Assembly: GCA_030646295.1 (NCBI GenBank)
Contig: JAUSND010000003.1
Span: 310,001-374,000 of the forward strand
Length of the DNA: 64,000 bases
Reading direction: 5' to 3'
Source: Moraxellaceae bacterium
GTDB lineage: Bacteria; Pseudomonadota; Gammaproteobacteria; Pseudomonadales; Moraxellaceae
Below are positions 51,770 through 60,416 of this stretch, in pieces. Under the pieces are notes generated by a model. The model saw only the letters and a program-made list of their open reading frames with translations, searched no databases and was not told the DNA's origin. Each line of letters starts with the position of its first letter. Position 1 is the first letter of the stretch. A program made the position numbers and the translations under genes.

Positions 51770-52594
51770 TCATGCGTAACGCTGAAACTCGACGGGGTCA
51801 TGGGCGCAGAAGACCTCGATCTCGTTGCCTTTTCTGCGAACCAGGTCTAGCAGGCGCTCCTGGTTACGGATTCTGGCGGCAGCCTCTGTCTGAACCAGTC
51901 TTTCAAAAACATTCATGCCGGGTGATGTGTGCGGGTGCGCAGGATCCATCTGGCCATGGAAGAAGTAGGCGTCACCGCAGTGCAGTTTCCAGCCGGCTCC
52001 GGTGCGAACTGCAATGCCGGTATGACCCCGGGTGTGTCCGGTAAGCGGCACCATCATGATGTCTTCGGTGAGGCCAGGTATGGGTCGCATGCTGCTGAAC
52101 CCGTACCACTCTTCGCCGCCGGCTTCATGTTTCACCCAGCGCGGGCTGTGTGCCCACTGGCTTGGCAGATAACGGGCGCGTTCGCGCCAGGTTGGCTGCA
52201 TGGCAGCCTCGTATTCAGGCGCAAACACATGGACCTTGGCTTCCGGAAAGTCCGGGAGGCCGCCGGCATGGTCCAGGTCAAGGTGGGTGACGATGATGTG
52301 GCGGACGTCAGATAATTTGAAGCCAAGGCGCTGGACCTGGGCCTGCGCAGTTTCATGCTGATCCAGCAATGGACGCGTCAGTGCCAGGAAAGGTTTGCCC
52401 AGTCGTGTTGGTGTGGCCACATCCAGTGTGCCAATGCCGGTGTCGACCAGTACCAGCCCATCCTTTGGCGTTTCAATCAGCAGTACATGGCATACCAGCT
52501 GGGCCGGCTCCAGCCATCCTCCCTTGCCATTGATAAGACGGGCACAGGCAGGACACATAGTCCCGCAGTTAAGATGGTGCACTTTCAGGGACAT
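51770..52594 (-). CDS. MBL-fold metallohydrolase, lactonase-like
   Basis: The 274-aa metallo-beta-lactamase-fold enzyme has VDTGIG near residue 51, VTHLDLDHAGGL near 101, a later GHTRGHTGIAV, and HCGDAYFFHG supplying further metal ligands. The first motif is HxDxDH rather than the usual HxHxDH, so one metal ligand is Asp. An N-terminal Cys pair (GTMCPAC) is notable. The family includes N-acyl-homoserine lactonases, but the substrate cannot be fixed here. It lies 5 bases after the ArsR gene. Confidence 0.85.
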   Translation of the reverse strand: MSLKVHHLNCGTMCPACARLINGKGGWLEPAQLVCHVLLIETPKDGLVLVDTGIGTLDVATPTRLGKPFLALTRPLLDQHETAQAQVQRLGFKLSDVRHIIVTHLDLDHAGGLPDFPEAKVHVFAPEYEAAMQPTWRERARYLPSQWAHSPRWVKHEAGGEEWYGFSSMRPIPGLTEDIMMVPLTGHTRGHTGIAVRTGAGWKLHCGDAYFFHGQMDPAHPHTSPGMNVFERLVQTEAAARIRNQERLLDLVRRKGNEIEVFCAHDPVEFQRYA

Positions 52595-52599
52595 GGCGG

Positions 52600-52917
52600 T
52601 TACCTGCGGGTAGGTTCGTTGTCACGGGCAAAGAAGCGATGCAGCAGCTCACGCATGGTTTCATCAAGGGTGCAGCGGATAAAGCGGCCATCACGCTGCA
52701 CACTGATCAGGCCGGCATCCACCAGCTCCTTGGTGTGGTGCGATACGGTGGGCGCACCAATTTCAAGCTTGTCGATCAGGTGTGAGAGGCCGCAACTCTT
52801 CACTTCCATGCGTGTCTGCTGCAGGACCTCCAGATAGATGGCCAGCCGGTTCGGATTGGACAGTGCCTTGAACGCGCGTGACAGGCGATCAAGATCAGTG
52901 GGGCGTTGGCGTATCAC
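52600..52917 (-). CDS. ArsR-family transcriptional regulator
   Basis: The 105-aa winged-helix protein has SRAFKALSNPNRLAIYLEVL and the recognition helix region GAPTVSHHTKELVDAGLISVQRDGRFIRC. One Cys (KSCGLSHL) lies in front of the recognition helix and another after the wing; no classical CxC metal site is visible. The start is GTG 52917 with AGGA about ten bases upstream. It is cotranscribed with the metallohydrolase and divergent from the Old Yellow Enzyme gene, so it probably controls both through the site at 52962-52986. Confidence 0.9.
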   Translation of the reverse strand: MIRQRPTDLDRLSRAFKALSNPNRLAIYLEVLQQTRMEVKSCGLSHLIDKLEIGAPTVSHHTKELVDAGLISVQRDGRFIRCTLDETMRELLHRFFARDNEPTRR

Positions 52918-52961
52918 GACATGGAATCCTGCTCGGGAATGATTGAGCTATTCTGACATAT

Positions 52962-52986
52962 ATTGATAGTTTGACAAGTATCGAAT
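52962..52986. promoter_or_regulatory. Candidate ArsR operator overlapping divergent promoters
   Basis: ATTGATA-N10-TATCGAAT is an imperfect inverted repeat (one unpaired base) in the 113-base divergent region. A TTGACA (52971-52976) that could serve as a rightward -35 lies within its spacer, so a bound regulator would block the promoter. Confidence 0.5.
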
Positions 52987-53030
52987 TGTTGGATAGCGTC
53001 GGTCCGGTCTGAAACTGACTGGAGTGCGGC

Positions 53031-54290
53031 ATGACATCGTCAATCGAAGTGGCCAGGGTTCTGTCCCAGCCCTATACCCTGCCAAATGGCAGCGTAATCA
53101 AGAACCGCCTGGGCAAGTCGGCCATGAGCGAGGCACTGGGCACCACGGATAACCGGATGACTGCCGGGCTGGAACGGCTTTACGGGCGCTGGGCAGATGG
53201 CGGTATCGGCCTGCTGATCACGGGCAATGTCATGATTGATCGGCGCGCACTGGGCGAGCCCAACAATGTCGCCATTGAAGATGAGCGTGATCTTGATCAG
53301 TTGCGTGCATGGGCGGCCGCCGGTACCAGAAACGGAACGCAATTGTGGATGCAGATCAACCACCCGGGTAAGCAGTCGCCGAAAGGCCTGAATGCCGAGA
53401 CGGTGGCGCCTTCTGCCATTCCGTTCAACAAGGAACTGTCGCGCTTTTTCAGCACCCCGCGGGCGTTGACCGAGGCTGAAATCGAGTCGTTGATCCAGCG
53501 TTATGGCCGCACGGCTGCCATCGCCAAGAAAGCGGGTTTTACAGGGGTGCAGATTCACGGTGCTCATGGGTATCTGGTGAGCCAGTTCCTGTCCGGGCAT
53601 CACAATCAGCGTCAGGATCGCTGGGGTGGTAACGCCGAAAACCGTCGTCGGTTTGTCCTTGAGGTCTTTCGTGAAATACGGGCGCAGGTTGGCAAATCCT
53701 TTCCTGTTGGCATCAAGCTCAATTCAGCGGATTTCCAGCGAGGAGGTTTCACGGAGGAGGAGTCGCTGGACCTGATCCGTGCCTTGGCGGAGGCCGGCGT
53801 TGATCTGATCGAGATCTCCGGGGGAACCTATGAGGCCCCTGCGATGAGCGGCGTGAAAGCAGTGCCTCAAAAAGACTCGACCCGTCGCCGCGAAGCCTAT
53901 TTTCTTGAGTTTGCCGAGAAGGCACGTGCCGCAGTCAGTACGCCGCTGATGCTCACGGGCGGCTTCCGGAGCAGTGCAGGAATGGCGGACGCTGTTAGCT
54001 CGGGTGCGGTGGATATCGTGGGTATTGCCCGTGCCCTGGCAATTGAGCCAGACCTGCCGAAGCGGGTACTGCAGGGGCATGATCCTCATCATGTGGTCAA
54101 ACCCATTACTACCGGGATTGCCGCGATCGACAGGATGGCTCTCATGGAAGTCGCCTGGTATTCGCGCCAGTTACGACGAATGGCCAATGGTGGTGAGCCA
54201 AGGCCTGGCGAGTCCGGCCTTTTTGCCTTCATCGCTGCAATTACCGGCAGTGGCTGGCATACGTTCAAAACCCGTCGCTTGCGTGCATAG
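53031..54290 (+). CDS. NADH:flavin oxidoreductase, Old Yellow Enzyme family
   Basis: The 419-aa FMN-dependent TIM-barrel protein has the N-terminal LPNGSVIKNRLGKSAMSE, QLWMQINHPGKQ near residue 103, GVQIHGAHGYLVSQFLS near 173, DRWGGNAENRRRF near 200, and LTGGFRS then VGIARAL for FMN phosphate binding. Such enzymes reduce activated alkenes or similar substrates. It has about 45 residues more at the C-terminus than the barrel needs. It is divergent from an ArsR regulator and lactonase-like gene, suggesting a shared inducer. Confidence 0.92.
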   Translation: MTSSIEVARVLSQPYTLPNGSVIKNRLGKSAMSEALGTTDNRMTAGLERLYGRWADGGIGLLITGNVMIDRRALGEPNNVAIEDERDLDQLRAWAAAGTRNGTQLWMQINHPGKQSPKGLNAETVAPSAIPFNKELSRFFSTPRALTEAEIESLIQRYGRTAAIAKKAGFTGVQIHGAHGYLVSQFLSGHHNQRQDRWGGNAENRRRFVLEVFREIRAQVGKSFPVGIKLNSADFQRGGFTEEESLDLIRALAEAGVDLIEISGGTYEAPAMSGVKAVPQKDSTRRREAYFLEFAEKARAAVSTPLMLTGGFRSSAGMADAVSSGAVDIVGIARALAIEPDLPKRVLQGHDPHHVVKPITTGIAAIDRMALMEVAWYSRQLRRMANGGEPRPGESGLFAFIAAITGSGWHTFKTRRLRA

Positions 54291-54300
54291 TTGCCCTCGA

Positions 54301-54330
54301 TACCTCCTTGTTTCAAGGAGGTACCTTTCT
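54301..54330 (+). terminator. Terminator of the Old Yellow Enzyme gene
   Basis: TACCTCCTTG-TTT-CAAGGAGGTA is a perfect 10-bp stem followed by CCTTTCTT, 10 bases after the stop. Confidence 0.65.
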
Positions 54331-54435
54331 TGCCGGCTGCAAGTGTGACCCCCCTGGTTTGTGCGTGTGTTCACTTGTGCTCTCATTGCATAAGATAGCT
54401 TAATGAGCACGAGGTGGCAGGGAACGGATTGCATC

Positions 54436-55812
54436 ATGAAGCGGACAGACAGGCTTTTTGACAGGCTCACGCATCTTCCACTGATAGTGGGAGTCGCCGC
54501 TGGTGTGCTGGTGCTGTTTTTTGCCGAATGGCTGATCCAGCTTGAGCAGGAGCGTGTCGAGCAGTCAGCACAAATCCGCCTGCAGGCCAAGGTCAGCAGT
54601 GTCCGCTCCCATCTTGAGTCCGAGATCAATACGCTGTTGTCACTGGGTTTGAGTGTTTCAGCGTTTGTCAGCGCCAATCCCGGTTTTGATGAGGCGCAAT
54701 ACGAGCAACTGGCCGAGCGGTTGTTTGCCATCCAGCCGCGCATACGCAACATTGCCATTGCGCCCGAGAATATTGTGCGTTTCGTTTATCCCCGGTCCGG
54801 CAATGAAGCCGTCATGGGGATCGAGCTTGAAAAAATTCCAGCCCAGCGTGATGCGGTTTTAAGAGTGCGTCGTGAATGGCAGGCGGTTACGGCTGGCCCT
54901 GTCAATCTGGTTCAGGGTGGTCTTGGCCTGATCAACCGTGTTCCTGTACTGATCCGTGACAGGGATGGAGCGTCGCATTACTGGGGGCTTGTTGCGCTCT
55001 CGATTGATCCGTTGCCGGTATTCGAGCGTGCCGGACTTACCTCCGGTGATGAAGTCATTTATGCCCTGCGCGGACGGGATGGCACGGGAGCCACCGGAGA
55101 GGTATTCCTTGGCGAGGCGGCACTCTTTGCTGCACCGGATGCCCTGCAGCAGGAGGTGGTGATTCCGGGGGGGCGATGGGTGCTGGCGGCACGCTGGCGT
55201 GACGCATTTGTTGCAGCGGACTGGCAGCCGTTGCCCTGGCATGTGCTTGCCACATGTCTGGCCTTGATTGCGGGCCTTTTGGCCTGGTTTGCAGCAGCCA
55301 GCCAGTTGCGGCTGGGGGTAATGGCGACCCATGACAGTCTGACCGGACTGGCAAACCGGCATCAGTTTCTTGAGCAGGCCGGCAGGCTTGTATCATTGTC
55401 ATACCGGCAGAAGCGGCCGTTTGTGCTGCTTAGTCTTGATCTGGAGGATTTCAAGCGCATCAATGACGAGCATGGGCATGATGCCGGTGACGCCATGCTG
55501 GTTCATGTCGCTGATCAGGCAGTGGGGACATTGCGCTCTTCTGACCTGATTGCCCGTTTTGGTGGGGATGAGTTTCTTGTGCTGCTTCCGGATGCCGGGC
55601 GAGGGGATGCGCTGGACGCACTGATCGGCCGCCTGCGCGAGGCAATTGCCCAGCCACTTCATGTCGTCGGGCGTACCATTAACGTCCATGTCAGTATTGG
55701 TGTCGGGGCCTTTCCTGATGATGGCGATGACCTGTCCGTGCTGATGCGGGTTGCCGATACCGCCATGTATCAGGACAAGCGATTACACAAGCAGAAACCC
55801 GGATTGGCGTGA
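54436..55812 (+). CDS. Membrane diguanylate cyclase with CHASE-like sensor domain
   Basis: The 458-aa protein has a first helix (about residues 14-32), a periplasmic CHASE-like domain (SVSAFVSANPGF, RNIAIAPENIVRFVYP, INRVPVLIRDRDG), a second helix (about 270-292) and a C-terminal GGDEF domain. That domain opens with THDSLTGLANRHQFLEQ and has the intact signature RFGGDEFLVLL. It should make cyclic di-GMP. Of the three GGDEF-type proteins in this window, only this one keeps the catalytic signature. ATG 54403 is an alternative start without a ribosome-binding site. Confidence 0.9.
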   Translation: MKRTDRLFDRLTHLPLIVGVAAGVLVLFFAEWLIQLEQERVEQSAQIRLQAKVSSVRSHLESEINTLLSLGLSVSAFVSANPGFDEAQYEQLAERLFAIQPRIRNIAIAPENIVRFVYPRSGNEAVMGIELEKIPAQRDAVLRVRREWQAVTAGPVNLVQGGLGLINRVPVLIRDRDGASHYWGLVALSIDPLPVFERAGLTSGDEVIYALRGRDGTGATGEVFLGEAALFAAPDALQQEVVIPGGRWVLAARWRDAFVAADWQPLPWHVLATCLALIAGLLAWFAAASQLRLGVMATHDSLTGLANRHQFLEQAGRLVSLSYRQKRPFVLLSLDLEDFKRINDEHGHDAGDAMLVHVADQAVGTLRSSDLIARFGGDEFLVLLPDAGRGDALDALIGRLREAIAQPLHVVGRTINVHVSIGVGAFPDDGDDLSVLMRVADTAMYQDKRLHKQKPGLA

Positions 55813-55816
55813 GTGC

Positions 55817-56689
55817 TCAGCGATTACGATTGAACTGCTGCCGACCAGCCCAGTCGCGCGCAAATTGTGAAGCCGTTCGGCCAGACCTGTTTCCCCTGCC
55901 CATCGCCCACTGCAGGGCAGCTGTACGGGCATCGTTCGTGAAGTGCAGACCAAAGTGTTCAATCCAGTGCCGTGCCATGTTCAGGTAGTCATCCTGACTG
56001 GCCGGATAAAATGTCAGCCATAAACCAAAGCGGTCAGACAGGGAAATCTTGTCATCGATGACCTCTCCCGGGTGCAGTTCACCATTTTCACCCGCATGAG
56101 TCATGGCATTGTCGTGATGATATTCCGGTAAAAGATGCCGGCGATTGCTGGTGGCATAGATGATGATGTTTGGGCTACCTGCGTGCATGCTGCCATCGAG
56201 TGCTGTTTTGAGTGCCCGATAGCTGCTGTCATCTTCACTGAAGGACAAGTCATCACAGTAGATGATGAAACGCTCGGGTCGCGCATGCAGTTGTGCAACG
56301 ATGTCGGAAAGATCCTGCAGCAGGTGTTTTTCCACTTCGACCACGCGCAAGCCCTGCCCGGAAAACGCGTTCAGCACGGCCTTGACCAGTGAAGACTTTC
56401 CGGTGCCCCGACTGCCTGTGAGCAGAACGTTGTTGGCTGGGGCGCCCAGAACAAACTGTTCGGTATTGCGGCGAACTTCGGTTTTTTGCCGGTCGATCCC
56501 TTGCAGGTCATCAAGCTGTATGGGGCTGATGTCCAGCACCGTTTCCAGATAGCCACCGTGCGGGTGAGAGCGCCAGCGAAAGGCAATGCCGGCAGAGAAA
56601 TCGGGGGCAGGGGCGGGCGCCGGGAGTGCCTCATGCAGCAGGTGATTCAGTTTTTTAAGTTCTGCCACGATGGTATTGCTGTCGGTCAT
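55817..56689 (-). CDS. DUF815 AAA-type ATPase
   Basis: The 290-aa P-loop protein has Walker A LLTGSRGTGKSSLVKA near residue 90, Walker B IIYCDDLSFSEDD near 142, sensor-type IIYATSNRRHLLP near 175, and a C-terminal lid with RSGRTASQFARDW. The DUF815 family is widespread and of unknown role. It ends 4 bases after the convergent GGDEF gene with no terminator. Confidence 0.9.
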   Translation of the reverse strand: MTDSNTIVAELKKLNHLLHEALPAPAPAPDFSAGIAFRWRSHPHGGYLETVLDISPIQLDDLQGIDRQKTEVRRNTEQFVLGAPANNVLLTGSRGTGKSSLVKAVLNAFSGQGLRVVEVEKHLLQDLSDIVAQLHARPERFIIYCDDLSFSEDDSSYRALKTALDGSMHAGSPNIIIYATSNRRHLLPEYHHDNAMTHAGENGELHPGEVIDDKISLSDRFGLWLTFYPASQDDYLNMARHWIEHFGLHFTNDARTAALQWAMGRGNRSGRTASQFARDWAGRQQFNRNR

Positions 56690-56847
56690 GAGTTGCTCCT
56701 TGCCGGTCCGGGTCAGCTATCTCCGAGCACGGGATTTGGCAATAGGACTGCCGTATAAATATTGCTCATTATAGGCTGCTGCCCCCATTCAGCCGCTGTC
56801 TGTACGGCCCTATAATGGCGTCAAAACAAGTACCTACTCCAAGAATA

Positions 56848-57522
56848 ATGATCATGCGTGCGATTTTCTCCCTCCTGCTGTTGTCGGCACTGTTTTCTGT
56901 ACAAGTCGTTCATGCCGGGCTCGATGAGGGCATTGCTGCTTTCGAGGCAGACGATATGGAAAAGGCACTGGTCGAGCTGCAACCTCTGGCACTGGCAGGT
57001 CAGGTTCAGGCAATGACGTGGCTTGGGAGGGTATATGCCGAGGGCATGGATGACCCTGTGAAGGCATTTCCGTGGTTCCTCAAGGCTGCCCAGAAAGGGG
57101 ATGCCGATGCCCAGACCCGTCTGGGTGAGTCATATGCCGAGGGCATGGGGGTTGAGCAGGACGAAGAGCAGGCCCTCTTCTGGTTTGAGAAGGCCGCCCT
57201 CCAGGGTGATGACGAGGCTCAACTGGCTCTGGGAACACATCAGGAAGAGGTCCTGGCTGACAATGCCGCAGCGTTGGGCTGGTATGAAAAGTCTGCCGAA
57301 CAGGGAAATCCGGACGCACAGTATCGGTTGGGGTTGTTGTTACTGGGTGAGCCGGGAGTGCCCCGGCAAAGTATCCGTGCCTGGGTTTTTCTTTCCCTTG
57401 CAGCAGAAGATGATGTGGATGAAGCTCCTGAGGCAAGAGATGTGCTGGAGCTGGGGATGAATCAGGCCGAGCTTGTGCAGGCGAAGCAGCAGTTGCACGA
57501 GTGGAAAATGTCACACCCCTGA
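56848..57522 (+). CDS. Secreted Sel1-like repeat protein
   Basis: The 224-aa product has a signal peptide (about residues 1-22, ending VVHA) and five or so Sel1-type TPR units, recognisable as AMTWLGRVYAEG, AQTRLGESYAEGMGVEQDEE and AQYRLGLLLLGEPGVPRQ. Sel1 repeats form helical scaffolds for protein binding. It is highly acidic. ATG 56848 and 56854 are both possible. No partner is evident from neighbours. Confidence 0.85.
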   Translation: MIMRAIFSLLLLSALFSVQVVHAGLDEGIAAFEADDMEKALVELQPLALAGQVQAMTWLGRVYAEGMDDPVKAFPWFLKAAQKGDADAQTRLGESYAEGMGVEQDEEQALFWFEKAALQGDDEAQLALGTHQEEVLADNAAALGWYEKSAEQGNPDAQYRLGLLLLGEPGVPRQSIRAWVFLSLAAEDDVDEAPEARDVLELGMNQAELVQAKQQLHEWKMSHP

Positions 57523-57654
57523 TCGGCTCCGATGTGGCCGTGGCTTGCGGCGGTGCGATCTGTCATGTATCAGCCATGTCTGTACGGCGGGTAACACATT
57601 GAGCAAGTGCGGGATAAAGGCGTGCCGCCAGCCAATTTTTGCTAGCATCGCCAG

Positions 57655-58716
57655 ATGAAGACTCCTTCCCTTAAACGTCTCTTTTCCCCGCTACTGGTAT
57701 TCCTGCTGACCGGTTGCCAGAGTGCTGCCTATTACGGTCAGGCGGTACAGGGGCACTTCAACCTGCTTGCCAAGCGTAAACCAATTGATCAGTTGCTTGA
57801 TGGCGATGCAATAACACCCGGGTTGCGGCATCAGCTGGAGGCAGTGCAGCGCATCCGTAGCTTTGCCCTTGATGAGCTGGGCTTGCCCGCCAGCCGCCAG
57901 TATGGGCACTACGTGGAGCTCGGACAGCCTTACCCGGTATGGTCGGTCATGGCTGCGCCCGAGTTGTCCCTGCAGTCCAGAACCTGGTGCTACTGGTTTG
58001 TGGGGTGCCTTTCGTATCGAGGATTCTTTGCTGAGGCGGATGCACAGCGTTTGGCATCTCGGCTTGAGCAAGAAGGGTGGGAGGTTTATCTGAGTGGTAT
58101 TCCTGCCTACTCCACACTGGGCTGGTTTCGTGATCCTGTACTGTCAAGCTTTGTCCATCAGCCAGAGGCCGAGTTGGCCGAGCTGATTTTCCATGAGCTG
58201 ACTCATCAGGTTTTGTTTGTGCCAGGAGACACGGTTTTTAATGAAAGTCTGGCGGTAGCAGTGGCAGATGAAGGCTTGCGCCGCTACAGCGAGCGTTACC
58301 CGCAAGATCTGGAGCGCCTGCAACTGGGCAAAAGGCGACGCGATGACTTTGTGGCACTGGTGCTTTCATACCGGAAGCGTTTGCAGTCCGTCTTTGCACT
58401 GCCCATCAGCGATACAGAGAAGCGTGTGCAGAAGGGTGTTGTTTATACAGAGCTCCGTCAGGCCTACGCAGAGCAGAAGATACGGTGGGGTGGTTATGCC
58501 GGTTATGACGGATGGTTTGCGGCGGTTAACAATGCACGTCTGAATACGGTTGGCACCTATTATGATCTGGTCCCGGCATTCAGGCTTTTGCTCCAGGCAA
58601 GCGGCAACGATCTTTCCCTCTTCTTTGTCAGGTGCAGGAAACTTGCACGACTGAAGCAGGTGGAGCGTCACCAGTATTTGCGCAGCCTGTTGCCTGAGGA
58701 TAAGAAGTCAGCATGA
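57655..58716 (+). CDS. Lipoprotein zinc peptidase (putative aminopeptidase family)
   Basis: The 353-aa protein has a lipobox signal (LVFLLTGCQSA, Cys21) and the zinc motif HELTHQ near residue 180 (HExxH), followed by NESLAVAVADEG, whose Glu could be the third ligand. This layout matches the 'putative aminopeptidase' lipoprotein family (PF10023 as I recall). It would sit in the periplasm, anchored to a membrane. The GlpG gene starts inside its stop codon region (4-base overlap). Confidence 0.82.
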   Translation: MKTPSLKRLFSPLLVFLLTGCQSAAYYGQAVQGHFNLLAKRKPIDQLLDGDAITPGLRHQLEAVQRIRSFALDELGLPASRQYGHYVELGQPYPVWSVMAAPELSLQSRTWCYWFVGCLSYRGFFAEADAQRLASRLEQEGWEVYLSGIPAYSTLGWFRDPVLSSFVHQPEAELAELIFHELTHQVLFVPGDTVFNESLAVAVADEGLRRYSERYPQDLERLQLGKRRRDDFVALVLSYRKRLQSVFALPISDTEKRVQKGVVYTELRQAYAEQKIRWGGYAGYDGWFAAVNNARLNTVGTYYDLVPAFRLLLQASGNDLSLFFVRCRKLARLKQVERHQYLRSLLPEDKKSA

Positions 58717-59594
58717 AGCTTGTTACATTTCCGGAAAAACGCCTGGCTTTGGCCTTCAGTGATTATTTGCGCAGTATCGGCATTGCCAGCCATCTTGAGC
58801 AGAGTGGAGAGGGCGTCGGGATCGTCCTTCAAAACCAGCAGGACTTCTTGCCGGCACGTGCAGAGCTCGACATTTTTCTGGCGGCACCTGACAACCCGAA
58901 ATACTGGCAGGCATCCTGGCAGAGTGGTCAGGCACAGGCAGAGCCTGTTTATGAAAGTTCGGGAGTGTCTGCAATATCGGGCTGGTGGCGACGGGCGGGA
59001 GTGCTGACGCGCGCAGTCACGTTGCTTTGTCTGCTCGTGTTTGCCGGCTTGAATCTGCTGCCGGAGTTTGTGTTTGGGGTACTCCGTTATCCTGCAGTTG
59101 ATGCATTAGCTGACACTGGTCTGCAGTGGGGGCTGCAATGGTGGCGGCTACTTACACCGGCATTGATGCATTTCAGCGTCATGCACATTGCGTTCAATCT
59201 TCTCTGGTGGTGGGAGCTGGGTGGTCTGATCGAGCGTGGTCAGTCTGCGTGGCGACTGCTGGGCATCAGCGTTGTCATTGCGCTGGTCAGCAATGCAGCG
59301 CAAGGGCTGCAGTACGGCCCGAATTTTGGTGGTCTTTCGGGGGTGATTTATGGCTTGCTGGGATACCTGTGGATTTATCCGTTGCTGAACCCGGCGGCGG
59401 GTTTTCGCCTGCGCAAGGAAATCCTCTGGTTCATGATCGGCTGGCTGGCCATAGGTTATACGGGATTGCTGGATGTGCTGTTCGGCCCGGTGTCGAATGT
59501 AGGCCACCTGAGTGGACTTCTGACGGGCATGGCATTGGGCGGTGCGATTGGTCTGGTTAATCGCGGTCAGGTCACACGGGGACGCATGGCTTAG
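58713..59594 (+). CDS. glpG: GlpG-type rhomboid intramembrane serine protease
   Basis: The 293-aa protein has a cytosolic N-terminal domain (residues 1-70, with LALAFSDYLRSIGI) and about six helices. It has the rhomboid features MHIAFNLLWWWELG (His and Asn), GGLSGVIYGLLGYLW (Ser209) and GHLSGLL (His265). Rhomboids cut transmembrane helices and take part in membrane quality control. Overlap with the upstream lipoprotein peptidase suggests joint expression. It is distinct from the rhombosortase at 26 kb. Confidence 0.92.
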   Translation: MKLVTFPEKRLALAFSDYLRSIGIASHLEQSGEGVGIVLQNQQDFLPARAELDIFLAAPDNPKYWQASWQSGQAQAEPVYESSGVSAISGWWRRAGVLTRAVTLLCLLVFAGLNLLPEFVFGVLRYPAVDALADTGLQWGLQWWRLLTPALMHFSVMHIAFNLLWWWELGGLIERGQSAWRLLGISVVIALVSNAAQGLQYGPNFGGLSGVIYGLLGYLWIYPLLNPAAGFRLRKEILWFMIGWLAIGYTGLLDVLFGPVSNVGHLSGLLTGMALGGAIGLVNRGQVTRGRMA

Positions 59595-59623
59595 GGCAGG
59601 CGGCGGGAGTTGGTGACAGTAAG

Positions 59624-59708
59624 TGGTGCGCCAGGAGGGACTTGAACCCACACCCTGCAAAGGACTGGAACCTAAATCCAGCGCGTCTACCAGTTTCGCC
59701 ACTGGCGC
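59624..59708 (-). tRNA. tRNA-Leu (anticodon UAG)
   Basis: The minus-strand sequence folds as a class II tRNA. The acceptor is GCGCCAG/CTGGCGC with discriminator A, and CCA is encoded. The D-arm region GGCGAAACTGGTAGACGC is typical of tRNA-Leu. The anticodon arm is CTGGA-TTTAGGT-TCCAG with anticodon TAG. A long variable arm and the T-loop GGTTCAAGTCC follow. It is 85 bases with CCA and reads CUN leucine codons. Confidence 0.95.
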
Positions 59709-59799
59709 ACAGGCGGGCGACTATACCAAACTGTTTCGTCTTGCAGGAGTCATTGCCCTTTTTTTTCAGCTCGACCCATGCTGTCAGCAGGCTTCATGC

Positions 59800-60276
59800 T
59801 CACGTGTCTTTGCTGCTAACCAGGGCATTGCGGACAGCCCGCAGGAAGTCCTTGTCGTAATAAGCCTGTGCCAACTGATGCAGGTCCTCATTGATCTGTT
59901 CGCGTAATGTGGCGAGGTCTGGGCCGTGCTTGTCCAGTCGGGCCACGCCGAATTCACCAGGATCAGCCGTCTGGCGAGCGGCGGACTTCAGCAGGGCATG
60001 TAGGTGAGTCCACGGGCCAGCCTCAGGGCGATGCGGAATGCGGTACGAGGCAAGGCGCGCGGCCAGCCGGGCTGGGTCTTCAATCCTGAAGTAGGCCGGT
60101 AGCACCTGCTCCAGCAGGCGGTCGAGCCGCTGCCAGATCAGCCGCTTTTGTTCATCCGAATAGCGGTTCCAGTCAATCACTTCATGCAGGTAGCGTCGAC
60201 ACCCGCGGCAGACCGTATCGCCAAAGGTGGTTGAGCAAATTCCAATACAGGGAGTATGGACTTTCTTGAACAGCAT
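59800..60276 (-). CDS. DUF1289-domain protein
   Basis: The 158-aa product starts with a small Cys-rich domain (TPCIGICSTTFGDTVCRGCRR) typical of DUF1289/YdhL proteins, probably a zinc-binding element. A helical region follows (QKRLIWQRLDRLLEQVLP and LATLREQINEDLHQLAQAYY) that is longer than in most family members. ATG 60276 begins the conserved part; the upstream open frame is non-conserved. Function is unknown. It is divergent from the SirB2-like gene. Confidence 0.8.
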   Translation of the reverse strand: MLFKKVHTPCIGICSTTFGDTVCRGCRRYLHEVIDWNRYSDEQKRLIWQRLDRLLEQVLPAYFRIEDPARLAARLASYRIPHRPEAGPWTHLHALLKSAARQTADPGEFGVARLDKHGPDLATLREQINEDLHQLAQAYYDKDFLRAVRNALVSSKDT

Positions 60277-60416
60277 GATGCATACGGGTTCCGGACAAGT
60301 CTGAAACCTTAGCAGATTCAGGCAGGTGCGGCACTGCGTCATGCTGCCTGAAATTGAGGTTTGACCCGGCCCTCGTATTCTGCGAAAAAGGCGCGCATCA
60401 GATCCGGAGTATTTCC

